Shown piece by piece: positions 52,364 to 60,897 of a stretch of 64,000 nucleotides of DNA (position 1 is its first letter; every line of letters begins with the position of its first letter). The notes below the pieces were generated by a model. The model saw only the letters and a program-made list of their open reading frames with translations. It ran no database searches and was not told where the DNA came from. This DNA is from Pseudomonas paraglycinae (lineage in GTDB: Bacteria; Pseudomonadota; Gammaproteobacteria; Pseudomonadales; Pseudomonadaceae): positions 62,001 through 126,000 of the forward strand of contig NZ_BQHR01000002.1 of assembly GCF_021601625.1 (NCBI RefSeq), written 5' to 3'. The translations under genes and the position numbers were made by a program.

Positions 52364-54793
52364 ATGAAGTCCAGGGCAAAATCGGGTTCGGTCAAACAGT
52401 GGTTAGGCGTTTCGGCCTTGAGTTTTTCGGCATTGGCCCTGTTGCCGGTGAGCGTGGCGCTGGCCGCTGAATCCGTCAGCAGTCAGCCACGAAAGCAGTT
52501 CAGTTTTTCCCTGGCCGCCAAGCCCTTGCCTCAGGCCCTGAGCGATTTCAGCCGCGTCACCGGCCAGAGCGTGGTTTACACCGATGAGGCGCCGTATGGC
52601 CTGACCGCTCCAGCGATCAACGGCCAGATGAGTGCCGAACAGGCGCTGCAACGTCTGCTCACAGGCTCCGGCCTGACCTTCCGCCGCACCGACAGCCATA
52701 CCCTGGCGCTCGAACCGCAACCGACCGCAGGTGCGTTGAATCTGGGCGCGACCACCATCACCTCGGTGGTCAACCAGCCGATGAGCTACCAGCCACCGGA
52801 AACCAGTTCGGTGATGCGCTCTTCCGCTTCGCTTCAGGAAACCCCGCAGACCGTCAACGTGATTCCGGCCCAGGTCATTCGCGATCAGGCTCCGCGCAAC
52901 CTCGATGACGCACTGGCCAACGTCAGCGGCATCACCCAAGGCAACACCTTGGGCAGCACCCAGGACTCGGTGATGACCCGTGGCTTCGGCGATAACCGCA
53001 ACGGCTCGATCATGCGCGACGGCATGCCGGTGGTGCAGGGCCGTGGCATGAACGCGACCGTGGATCGTGTCGAAGTGCTCAAAGGCCCGGCCTCGCTGTT
53101 GTACGGGATTCAGGACCCGGGCGGCGTGGTCAACATGGTCAGCAAGAAGCCTGAGCTGGCCCAGTACAACGCCCTGACCCTGCGCGGCTCGACCTACGGC
53201 GACGGCAAGAATGGCAGCGGCGGCTCGTTCGACAGCACCGGTGCGCTGGGGGATTCCGGCCTCGCGTATCGCATGGTGCTGGACCATGAAGACGAAGATT
53301 ATTGGCGCAACTTCGGCACGCATCGTGAAACTCTGGTCGCGCCGTCGCTGGCCTGGTATGGCGAGCGCACCAAGCTGCTGTTCGCTTACGAGCACCGCGA
53401 ATTCCTGACCCCATTCGATCGTGGAACCCTGATCGATCCACGCACCAACCATCCGCTGGATATCTCGCGCAACGAACGTCTCGACGAGAAATTCAACGAC
53501 ATGGAAGGGCGTTCTGACCTCTATCACTTCGAGGTCGACCACGAACTCAACGACGACTGGAAAGCCCATTTCGGCTACAGCTGGAACCGCGAAACCTACG
53601 ACGCCAGCCAAGTCCGCGTAACGGCGATCGACACCAAAAAAGGCACCCTGACCCGCAGCATGGACGGCACCCAGGGCGCGATCAGCACCGACCGTTTCAC
53701 CACCGCCAGCCTCGAAGGCAAGGTCAACGTTCTGGGCATGCAGCATGATCTGGTGTTCGGTGTCGACGACGAGTATCGCAAGATCTACCGCGCCGACCTG
53801 ATCCGCCAGAAAAGCCTGAGCACCTTCAGCTACGTCAACCCGGTCTACGGCCGCGAAGTCGAAGGCACCACCGTCAGCCCGGCGGACAGTGCGCAGACCG
53901 ACGAACTGCGCAGCGATTCGGTGTTCCTGCAGGACTCGATCCACCTCAACGACCAGTGGATTCTGGTGGCCGGCGGGCGCTTCCAGGAGTACGACCAGTA
54001 CGCCGGCAAAGGCGTGCCGTTCAAGGCCAACACCGACAGCAACGGCCAGAAGTGGGTGCCGCGTGCAGGCCTGGTGTATCGCTACACCGACGCGTTGTCG
54101 TTCTACGGCAGTTACACAGAATCGTTCAAACCCAACTCGACCATCGCTCCGCTGAGCGGCAGCAGTACCGTGCTCGACGGCAGCATTGCGCCGGAAGAAG
54201 CCAAGTCCTGGGAGCTGGGCGCACGCCTCGACATTCCGGGGCGTGTCACCGGCAACATCGCGCTGTTCGACATCAAGAAACGCAACGTGCTGGTGGCCAA
54301 CGCCGAAGGCCCGACCACGATTTACAGCGCTGCCGGTGAAGTGCGTTCCCGTGGCCTGGAAGTCGATCTGACCGGCCAGCTCAGCGACCGCTGGAGCATG
54401 ATCGGCAGTTACGCCTATACCGACGCCGAGGTCACGGAAGATCCGGACTACAAAGGCAACAAGCTGCAAAACGTGGCGAAGAATACCGGCTCGCTGTCGG
54501 CGGTCTACGACTTCGGCAGCGTGATCGGCGGCGATCAGCTTCGGGTCGGCGCCGGCGCCCGGTATGTCGGTGAACGAGCGGGTAACGCGGTGAATGATTT
54601 CGAGCTGCCGAGCTACACCGTGGCCGATGCGTTCGCCACTTACGACACCAAGGTTGAAGGGCAGAAGGTCAAGTTCCAGCTCAACGTGAAGAACCTGTTC
54701 GACCGCACTTACTACACTTCGGCGGCGAGCCGGTTCTTCGTGTCGATGGGTGACTCGCGGCAGATTTCGTTGTCGAGCACGCTGGAGTTCTGA
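52364..54793 (+). CDS. TonB-dependent siderophore receptor with STN domain
   Basis: An 809-residue outer-membrane receptor. Signal peptide (about 1-35), STN signalling domain (about 45-112: FSLAAKPLPQALSDFSRVTGQS), linker, plug (LQETPQTVNVIPAQVIRDQ, RVEVLKGPASLLYGIQDPGGVVN) and barrel ending in SLSSTLEF. The plug form is that of hydroxamate/catechol siderophore receptors such as FhuE, FoxA and FpvA rather than FecA. With the upstream FecI/FecR genes it forms a complete surface-signalling unit. The ligand cannot be named. The stop lies directly beside the convergent AraC stop. Confidence 0.93.
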   Translation: MKSRAKSGSVKQWLGVSALSFSALALLPVSVALAAESVSSQPRKQFSFSLAAKPLPQALSDFSRVTGQSVVYTDEAPYGLTAPAINGQMSAEQALQRLLTGSGLTFRRTDSHTLALEPQPTAGALNLGATTITSVVNQPMSYQPPETSSVMRSSASLQETPQTVNVIPAQVIRDQAPRNLDDALANVSGITQGNTLGSTQDSVMTRGFGDNRNGSIMRDGMPVVQGRGMNATVDRVEVLKGPASLLYGIQDPGGVVNMVSKKPELAQYNALTLRGSTYGDGKNGSGGSFDSTGALGDSGLAYRMVLDHEDEDYWRNFGTHRETLVAPSLAWYGERTKLLFAYEHREFLTPFDRGTLIDPRTNHPLDISRNERLDEKFNDMEGRSDLYHFEVDHELNDDWKAHFGYSWNRETYDASQVRVTAIDTKKGTLTRSMDGTQGAISTDRFTTASLEGKVNVLGMQHDLVFGVDDEYRKIYRADLIRQKSLSTFSYVNPVYGREVEGTTVSPADSAQTDELRSDSVFLQDSIHLNDQWILVAGGRFQEYDQYAGKGVPFKANTDSNGQKWVPRAGLVYRYTDALSFYGSYTESFKPNSTIAPLSGSSTVLDGSIAPEEAKSWELGARLDIPGRVTGNIALFDIKKRNVLVANAEGPTTIYSAAGEVRSRGLEVDLTGQLSDRWSMIGSYAYTDAEVTEDPDYKGNKLQNVAKNTGSLSAVYDFGSVIGGDQLRVGAGARYVGERAGNAVNDFELPSYTVADAFATYDTKVEGQKVKFQLNVKNLFDRTYYTSAASRFFVSMGDSRQISLSSTLEF

Positions 54794-55669
54794 TCAGCGC
54801 AAAAACGCCTGGCGATACTCGCCGGGCGTTCCACCCAGCACCTGGCGAAAGCGGTTGGTGAAGTGACTGGCACTGGCAAATCCGCACGCCAGGGCAATCT
54901 CCCCCAACGGCAACGTCGTCCCGCGCAACAACTCCCGCGCGCGGCTCAAGCGCCGTGCCAGCACATACTGATGCGGCGGTAGACCGAAGCTCACCCGGAA
55001 CATCCGCGCAAAGTGGTATTCCGACAACGCACACAATCCCGCCAGTTGCCCGAGGCTGATCGGCTCGGCCAGTTGGCTGTCGATGAATTCCACCAGTTGC
55101 CGACGCTGATGCGGCGCCAGTCCACCCTTGAGGCGCAAGCCTTGGCGTACGCCGACCTGACTCAGCAAGGTATGGCTGATCAGTTCGTGGGCCAGGCTGC
55201 TGGTCAGCAAACGCTCGCCGGGCTCGTCCCAGTTCAAGGTCAGTAACTGGCGAAACCGTCGGGCCTGTTGTGGATCTTCCAGAAAAGTCTGCTCGCGCAG
55301 CTGCATTTCCCGGGGCTCGCGATCCAGCAGCGTGACGCAACCCAAGGCAAATTGTTCGGCGCTGAAATACAGGTGGGCCAGGCGAATGTCGCCATTGATC
55401 ACCCACCCCGACTCGTGGTCGGCTGGCAGGATGCACAACTTGTCCGGACTGCCTTTGTTTCCGGGGGCGCCACGGCGGAACGTGCCGGTGCCGCCAGCGA
55501 TGTAGCAGGAGAGCGTGTGATGGCTCGGCGCGTCATAGTCGCGGGCGTCGTGGTGGTTGGTCCACAAGGCTGCGGACAGGCCGTCCCCCAGCTCGGCGCT
55601 GCGCACAAGGCATGCGTTGGGCGAGCTGTTCAAGGCTTGAAAGACTTGCAGGGTATCGATGGCGGCCAT
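54794..55669 (-). CDS. AraC-family regulator
   Basis: A 291-residue regulator with an N-terminal cupin-like effector domain (about 1-175) and a C-terminal double HTH (about 190-291: LGQLAGLCALSEYHFARMFRVSFG, PLGEIALACGFASASHFTNRFRQVLGGTPGEYR). It is divergent from the DMT exporter 140 bases away, which is its most likely target (inference). It is convergent with the siderophore receptor with no gap. Confidence 0.88.
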   Translation of the reverse strand: MAAIDTLQVFQALNSSPNACLVRSAELGDGLSAALWTNHHDARDYDAPSHHTLSCYIAGGTGTFRRGAPGNKGSPDKLCILPADHESGWVINGDIRLAHLYFSAEQFALGCVTLLDREPREMQLREQTFLEDPQQARRFRQLLTLNWDEPGERLLTSSLAHELISHTLLSQVGVRQGLRLKGGLAPHQRRQLVEFIDSQLAEPISLGQLAGLCALSEYHFARMFRVSFGLPPHQYVLARRLSRARELLRGTTLPLGEIALACGFASASHFTNRFRQVLGGTPGEYRQAFLR

Positions 55670-55808
55670 GGTCGGTTCTCTTCAACGCCTTGCATCCTAC
55701 TCCGTAGCTTTCGCGCTGCCAGCCTGCGCGCCGACAAAAGCGCAAGTTTATGCAAGCGAGGGGCGAGGGCGCGGGCGGACACTGAAACCCAATCAAGGAG
55801 TGTCTGCC

Positions 55809-56711
55809 ATGAACCTGTCGTTGTATTTGTTGACCGTGCTGATCTGGGGCACCACTTGGATCGCCCTTAAATGGCAACTGGGCGTGGTGGCGATTCCGGT
55901 GTCGATCGTCTATCGCTTCGGTCTCGCCGCGCTGGTGTTGTTTGCGCTGTTGCTGCTCAGCCGTCGCCTGCAACCGATGAACCGGCGCGGGCATCTGATC
56001 TGCGTTGCGCAGGGTTTGTGCCTGTTCTGTGTCAATTTCATGTGTTTCCTGACCGCCAGCCAATGGATTCCCAGCGGTCTGGTGGCGGTGGTGTTTTCCA
56101 CGGCAACGTTGTGGAACGCGCTGAATGCACGGGTGTTCTTCGGTCAGCGGATCGCGCGCAATGTGCTGATGGGCGGGGCGCTGGGGTTGTTTGGTCTGGG
56201 GCTGTTGTTCTGGCCGGAGCTGGCCGGGCATCACGCCAGTCCGCAAACCCTGCTCGGCCTTGGCCTGGCACTCTGCGGCACCTTGTGTTTCTCGGCGGGC
56301 AACATGCTCTCGAGCCTGCAACAGAAGGCCGGTCTCAAGCCGCTGACGACCAATGCCTGGGGCATGGCCTACGGCGCGGCGATGCTGTCGGTGTGGTGCC
56401 TGGTCAACGGCATTCCGTTCGAGATGGAATGGACGTCGCGCTACATCGGCGCATTGTTGTATCTGGTGATTCCGGGGTCGGTGATCGGCTTCACCGCGTA
56501 CTTGACGTTGGTCGGTCGCATGGGGCCTGAACGCGCAGCCTATTGCACGGTACTGTTCCCGGTGGTGGCTTTGAATGTTTCGGCGTTTGCCGAAGGCTAC
56601 CAATGGACGGCGCCGGCACTGGCCGGACTGGTGCTGGTGATGCTGGGCAATGTGCTGGTGTTCCGCAAACCCAAGGCGCCGGTAATGCCGAGTCACGGCA
56701 AACTGGCCTGA
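55809..56711 (+). CDS. EamA-family DMT transporter
   Basis: A 300-residue inner-membrane protein of the drug/metabolite transporter superfamily with ten predicted helices in two EamA repeats. It starts MNLSLYLLTVLIWGTTWIALK, typical of the group, and has VVFSTATLWNALNARVFFGQ in the first repeat and ERAAYCTVLFPVVALNVSAFAEG in the second. Probably an exporter of amino acids or metabolites. ATG 55809 follows caaggag; a longer frame upstream covers the AraC promoter region and is unlikely. Confidence 0.88.
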   Translation: MNLSLYLLTVLIWGTTWIALKWQLGVVAIPVSIVYRFGLAALVLFALLLLSRRLQPMNRRGHLICVAQGLCLFCVNFMCFLTASQWIPSGLVAVVFSTATLWNALNARVFFGQRIARNVLMGGALGLFGLGLLFWPELAGHHASPQTLLGLGLALCGTLCFSAGNMLSSLQQKAGLKPLTTNAWGMAYGAAMLSVWCLVNGIPFEMEWTSRYIGALLYLVIPGSVIGFTAYLTLVGRMGPERAAYCTVLFPVVALNVSAFAEGYQWTAPALAGLVLVMLGNVLVFRKPKAPVMPSHGKLA

Positions 56712-56728
56712 GTGTTCTGGCAGTAAAA

Positions 56729-56764
56729 GGGGCAGACGTTTGGCGACGTCTGCCCCTTTTTTTG
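56729..56764. terminator. Bidirectional terminator
   Basis: ggggcagacgt-ttggcg-acgtctgcccc with A residues on the left and a T run on the right. It ends the DMT transporter gene and, read leftward, directly follows the hydroxyacid dehydrogenase stop. Confidence 0.88.
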
Positions 56765-57739
56765 TCAGCCTTTCCAGACCTGCGGATTGACCAGATCCTG
56801 CGGTCGCTCGCCGAGCAGGGCGCTGCGCAGGTTGGTCAGTGCGCGGTTGGCCATGGCTTCGCGGGTTTCATTGGTGGCCGAGCCGATGTGCGGCAAGGTC
56901 ACGGCATTTTTCAGCTGGAACAGCGGCGATTCGGCCAGCGGTTCTTTCTCGTAGACGTCGAGGCCGGCGCCGCGAATGCGGTTGTTCTGCAGTGCTTCGA
57001 TCAGTGCCGGCTCGTCGACTACCGGGCCACGGGAGATGTTCACCAGAATCGCGTCGGGTTTCATCAGCGCCAGTTCGCGATGGCTGATCAGGTGGCGAGT
57101 CTTTTCGCTCAGCGGTACCACAAGGCAGACGAAGTCGGCTTCGGCCAGCAGTTGGTCAAGGCTGCGGAACTGCGCGCCGAGTTCCTGTTCCAGTTCGGTC
57201 TTGCGGCTGTTGCCGCTGTAGATAATCGGCATGTTGAAGCCGAAGCGTCCGCGACGGGCGACGGCGGCGCCGATGTTGCCCATGCCGACAATGCCCAGGG
57301 TCTTGCCGTGTACGTCGCAACCGAACAGTGGTGCGCCGACGCTGGCCTGCCATTGGCCGGCCTTGGTCCAGGCGTCCAGTTCGGCAACGCGGCGGGCGCT
57401 GCTCATGATGAGGGAGAAGGCCAGGTCTGCGGTGCTTTCGGTGAGGACGTCCGGGGTGTTGGTGAGCATGATCCCGCGTTCGTTGAAGTAGGCGAGGTCG
57501 TAGTTGTCGTAGCCGACGGAGACGCTGGAGACGACTTCGAGTTTTGCGGCGTTTTCCAGTTGGGCTTTGCCGAGTTTGCGACCGACGCCGATCAGGCCGT
57601 GGGCGTGGGGCAGGGCTTCGTTGAACTGGGCGTTGATGTCGCCGTTTTTCGGGTTGGGGACGATGACGTCGAAGTCCTGTTGCAGGCGTTCGATCATGGG
57701 GGGGGTGATGCGGCTGAAGGCCAAAACTGTTTTTTTCAT
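56765..57739 (-). CDS. ghrB: D-isomer 2-hydroxyacid dehydrogenase (GhrB/TkrA-like)
   Basis: A 324-residue NAD(P)H-dependent reductase of glyoxylate, hydroxypyruvate or 2-ketogluconate. Cofactor motif VGMGNIGAAVARRG (about 150-163), catalytic arginine in VNISRGPVVDE (about 234-244), glutamate in LDVYEKEPL (about 260-268) and histidine in LPHIGSAT (about 282-289). The sequence SVSVGYDNYDL is typical of GhrB. TkrA (2-ketoaldonate reductase) is an equivalent name; no gluconate genes are adjacent, so the substrate stays open. Confidence 0.92.
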   Translation of the reverse strand: MKKTVLAFSRITPPMIERLQQDFDVIVPNPKNGDINAQFNEALPHAHGLIGVGRKLGKAQLENAAKLEVVSSVSVGYDNYDLAYFNERGIMLTNTPDVLTESTADLAFSLIMSSARRVAELDAWTKAGQWQASVGAPLFGCDVHGKTLGIVGMGNIGAAVARRGRFGFNMPIIYSGNSRKTELEQELGAQFRSLDQLLAEADFVCLVVPLSEKTRHLISHRELALMKPDAILVNISRGPVVDEPALIEALQNNRIRGAGLDVYEKEPLAESPLFQLKNAVTLPHIGSATNETREAMANRALTNLRSALLGERPQDLVNPQVWKG

Positions 57740-57825
57740 CGCTATGGGCTCGGCTTCGGGGCTTTATTGCCAAGCAAGCTAACATTTTCTGTTTGGGGTT
57801 GTCTTGGCGGCCTCTGGGCCGATCA

Positions 57826-58066
57826 GGCTTTTGGGGTTTGGGTGTATATCCGTTTTTTCGGGTGTTGCGGCTGGCGGTTCCGCTCTTACAGCGGCTCACT
57901 TTTTCAAACGCCGGAATGCCGGCCCAGCAAAAAGTAAGCAAAAGGCTTGGCCCCGGCGTTCGGCACCTCGCTGTGGCTCGGTGTTCCTTCGTTCCGATGG
58001 GGCCGGCACGTCAAAAGCGGTACTCGAGCTAACGCTCATCGTGTTGAGTGGTGGGAAGCCAAAGCA
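57826..58066. repeat. Dispersed intergenic repeat, copy B
   Basis: Second copy of the element at 26-355, in the same orientation. It has 16 extra bases (ggaatgccggcccagc) after the caaacgcc block and lacks the roughly 120-base extra piece of copy A. The right part (ggggccggcacgtcaa, agcggtactcgagctaacgc, tcgtgttgagtggtg) is retained in both. It lies between the hydroxyacid dehydrogenase and a LysR gene. Confidence 0.75.
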
Positions 58067-58148
58067 GAGACGGAATGTGTGCTTTTTTAAAACCCGAATT
58101 CACCTCGGTGTGTCATATCGGCGTACTTCTCCCAAACAACTCGGTCGG

Positions 58149-58182
58149 TCCCCTCTCCCTTGGGAGAGGGCTAGGGTGAGGG
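58149..58182. repeat. Short palindrome-rich intergenic repeat
   Basis: cccctctccc-tt-gggagaggg followed by ctagggtgagggg. This short hairpin unit is widespread between genes in pseudomonads and related bacteria. It lies downstream of the leftward LysR gene but has no T run. Confidence 0.6.
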
Positions 58183-58224
58183 GTTGGCGCCCTCCGTATT
58201 CCCCCATTTTTCAGACCGGCCAAC

Positions 58225-59193
58225 TCAATTCGCCACCCGCACCCCCGCCAGACTCCCACTCATCTCATAAGCCGCCAACTCCGCCTGATGCCCCGCCAAT
58301 ATCTCCGGCAACGATCCACGCAGGTATTCAACCCAGGTCTTGATCTTCGCATCCAGGTACTGCCGCGACGGGTAGATCGCGTACAGGTTCAGTTCCTGCG
58401 AGCGGTAGTTGGGCATGACCCGCACCAGCGAGCCATTGCGCAAGCCTTCAATCGCGGCGTACACCGGCAAAACACCGACACCCATGCCACTGGTGATCGC
58501 GCTTTTCATCGCGTCGGCGGAGTTCACCAGGAAAGGTGAGCTGTTGATGGTGACCATTTCCTGGCCGTCAGGGCCGTCGAAGGCCCATTTTTCCAGGGGG
58601 ATCACCGGGCTCACCAGGCGCAGGCAGGCGTGGTTCAGCAGGTCGCTGGGTTTTTGTGCGCAGCCGTTGGCTTTTACGTAGGCCGGGGAGGCGCAGACGA
58701 TGCTGTAGGTGATGCCCAGGCGTTGCGAGACGAAGCCCGAGTCCGGCAACTCGCGAGCGAGGACGATGGACACGTCGTAGCCTTCGTCGAGCAGGTCCGG
58801 CACGCGGTTGGCCATGGTCAGGTCGAAGGTCACGTCCGGGTGGGTCTTGCGGTAGCGGGCGATGGCGTCGATCACGAAGTGCTGGCCGATGCCGGTCATG
58901 GTGTGCACTTTCAACTGTCCGGCCGGGCGGGCGTGGGCTTCGCTGGCTTCGGCTTCGGCCTCTTCGACGTAGGCGAGGATCTGCTCGCAGCGCAGCAGGT
59001 AGCGCTTGCCGGCTTCGGTGAGGGCGATGCGGCGGGTCGTGCGGTTGAGCAAGCGGGTTTGCAGGTGGGCCTCAAGGTTGGAGACCGCGCGCGAGACGTT
59101 GGCGGTGGTGGTGTCGAGTTGCACGGCGGCGGCGGTGAAGCTGCCGGCTTCGGCTACACAACTGAAGGCGCGCATGTTTTGCAAAGTGTCCAT
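58225..59193 (-). CDS. LysR-family regulator next to FUSC efflux genes
   Basis: A 322-residue LysR regulator of the CrgA-like group: HTH at about 1-60 (MRAFSCVAEAGSFTAAAVQLD, NVSRAVSNLEAHLQTRLLNRTTR), and an effector domain at about 90-300 with DLLDEGYDVSIVLA. It is divergent from the four-gene efflux operon 182 bases away, as are regulators of AaeXAB and fusaric acid pumps, so control by an aromatic acid is likely (inference). Confidence 0.9.
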   Translation of the reverse strand: MDTLQNMRAFSCVAEAGSFTAAAVQLDTTTANVSRAVSNLEAHLQTRLLNRTTRRIALTEAGKRYLLRCEQILAYVEEAEAEASEAHARPAGQLKVHTMTGIGQHFVIDAIARYRKTHPDVTFDLTMANRVPDLLDEGYDVSIVLARELPDSGFVSQRLGITYSIVCASPAYVKANGCAQKPSDLLNHACLRLVSPVIPLEKWAFDGPDGQEMVTINSSPFLVNSADAMKSAITSGMGVGVLPVYAAIEGLRNGSLVRVMPNYRSQELNLYAIYPSRQYLDAKIKTWVEYLRGSLPEILAGHQAELAAYEMSGSLAGVRVAN

Positions 59194-59375
59194 GGGGTGC
59201 TCTCAAGGGAGATGGCAAATTGTGACACGAAGTTTCAGGGGCTGAGACCCCCGACCAAGGGATTATCTCGTTAACGGTAACAAAGATTCACAGGATTCCC
59301 AGCTTATCGCCGTCATGGCACCCCCCTAGAATTGCGCCCACCTCGAAACATCTCCCACCTCAGGAATTCGCAGCA

Positions 59376-60887
59376 GTGCCGCGTCGCATCAACAGAGCGC
59401 TTTTGCCGCTCAGTGTTCTGGCTCTTTCGTTAGGTCTTGGCGGCTGCATCGGAACCGGAGGGATTGCCCCGCAGGGCAAGGCTCTGGAGGCCAATGAACT
59501 GGCCACCGACGAGGCCATCGCCCACGCCGCCCGTGACGCAAACTGGCCCACCGCCCAATGGTGGCAAGTCTACGGTGACCCGCAACTCAATCGCTGGATC
59601 GACCTTGCCGTGCAAGGCAGCCCGACCCTGGCCATGGCCGCCGCGCGCGTGCGTCAGGCCCGGTCACTGGCCGGTGTCGCCGAAGCCGCCGAGTCGTTGC
59701 AGATCAATGGCGAGTCGACCCTCAAGCGCCACAACTGGCCGACCGACCAGTTCTACGGTCCCGGTGAGCTGGCCAACAGCACCACCTGGGACAACAACGC
59801 CGCGCTGGGTTTCAGTTATGCCCTCGACCTCTGGGGGCGTGAAAGCAACAGCACCGAGCGGGCCGTCGATCTGGCGCACATGAGCGCGGCCGAGGCGCGT
59901 CAGGCGCAGCTCGAATTGCAGAACAACATCGTGCGCGCCTACATCGAGCTGTCGCTGCATTACGCCCAGCGCGACATCGTGGCGGCGACGCTCAAGCAGC
60001 AACAGCAGATTCTCGAGCTGGCGCAGAAACGCCTGAACGGCGGTATCGGTACGCACTTCGAAGTCAGTCAGGCCGAAACCCCATTGCCGGAAACCCATCG
60101 GCAACTGGATGCGCTGGACGAAGAGATCGCTCTGAGCCGCAACCAGATCGCGGCATTGGCCGGCAAAGGCCCGGGCGCCGGTGCGCAGTTGCAGCGTCCG
60201 ACCCTGTCCCTCGGCGCGGCGTTGAAACTGCCGTCGGCACTGCCTGCTGAACTGCTCGGCCAGCGTCCCGACGTGGTCGCCAGTCGCTGGCAAGTGGCGG
60301 CGCAGGCGCGCGGGATCGAGGTCGCGCATGCCGGGTTCTACCCCAACGTCGATCTGGTCGGCAGCCTCGGCTACATGGCCACCGGCGGCGGGGCGCTGGA
60401 GTTTCTGACCGGCAAGAAGCTCAACTACAACGTCGGGCCGGCGATCTCGCTGCCGATCTTCGACGGCGGGCGACTGCGCGCCGAACTCGGTGAAGCCTCG
60501 GCGGGTTACGACATCGCCGTCGCGCATTACAACCAGACACTGGTCAATGCGCTGAAGAACATCTCGGACCAGTTGATCCGCCGCGAGTCGATGGACAAGC
60601 AGCAGACGTTCGCCGCCGAATCGGTTGCCACCGCGCAGAAGACTTACGACATCGCGATGATCGCCTACCAGCGCGGCCTCACCGATTACCTCAACGTGCT
60701 CAACGCCCAGACCCTGCTGTTCAAACAGCAGCAGGTCGAGCAGCAGGTGCAGGCGGCGCGCTTGAGTGCCCATGCGGAACTGGTGACGGCATTGGGTGGT
60801 GGCCTTGGTGCGGGTAAAGACGTACCGACAGCCGAGCAGACCGCTGCACCGAAAACCCCGGCCCTTCTTCAAGCCCTCGACCACTGA
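59376..60887 (+). CDS. Outer-membrane efflux lipoprotein (NodT/OprM family)
   Basis: A 503-residue outer-membrane channel of the TolC superfamily. A lipoprotein signal peptide ends at LGLGGC (cysteine about 24). Two repeated outer-membrane efflux domains follow (about 60-260 and 280-470), with NWPTAQWWQVYGDPQLNRWI near the start and LPAELLGQRPDVVASRW at the second repeat, both typical of NodT. Start is GTG 59376 after aggaatt. It heads the operon with the FUSC pump and its adaptor. Confidence 0.9.
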   Translation: MPRRINRALLPLSVLALSLGLGGCIGTGGIAPQGKALEANELATDEAIAHAARDANWPTAQWWQVYGDPQLNRWIDLAVQGSPTLAMAAARVRQARSLAGVAEAAESLQINGESTLKRHNWPTDQFYGPGELANSTTWDNNAALGFSYALDLWGRESNSTERAVDLAHMSAAEARQAQLELQNNIVRAYIELSLHYAQRDIVAATLKQQQQILELAQKRLNGGIGTHFEVSQAETPLPETHRQLDALDEEIALSRNQIAALAGKGPGAGAQLQRPTLSLGAALKLPSALPAELLGQRPDVVASRWQVAAQARGIEVAHAGFYPNVDLVGSLGYMATGGGALEFLTGKKLNYNVGPAISLPIFDGGRLRAELGEASAGYDIAVAHYNQTLVNALKNISDQLIRRESMDKQQTFAAESVATAQKTYDIAMIAYQRGLTDYLNVLNAQTLLFKQQQVEQQVQAARLSAHAELVTALGGGLGAGKDVPTAEQTAAPKTPALLQALDH

Positions 60888-60897
60888 GCAAGACTTA

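Noticed and set aside
52403-54469. 688-codon open frame on the minus strand
   Set aside because: Antisense shadow of the second TonB-dependent receptor.
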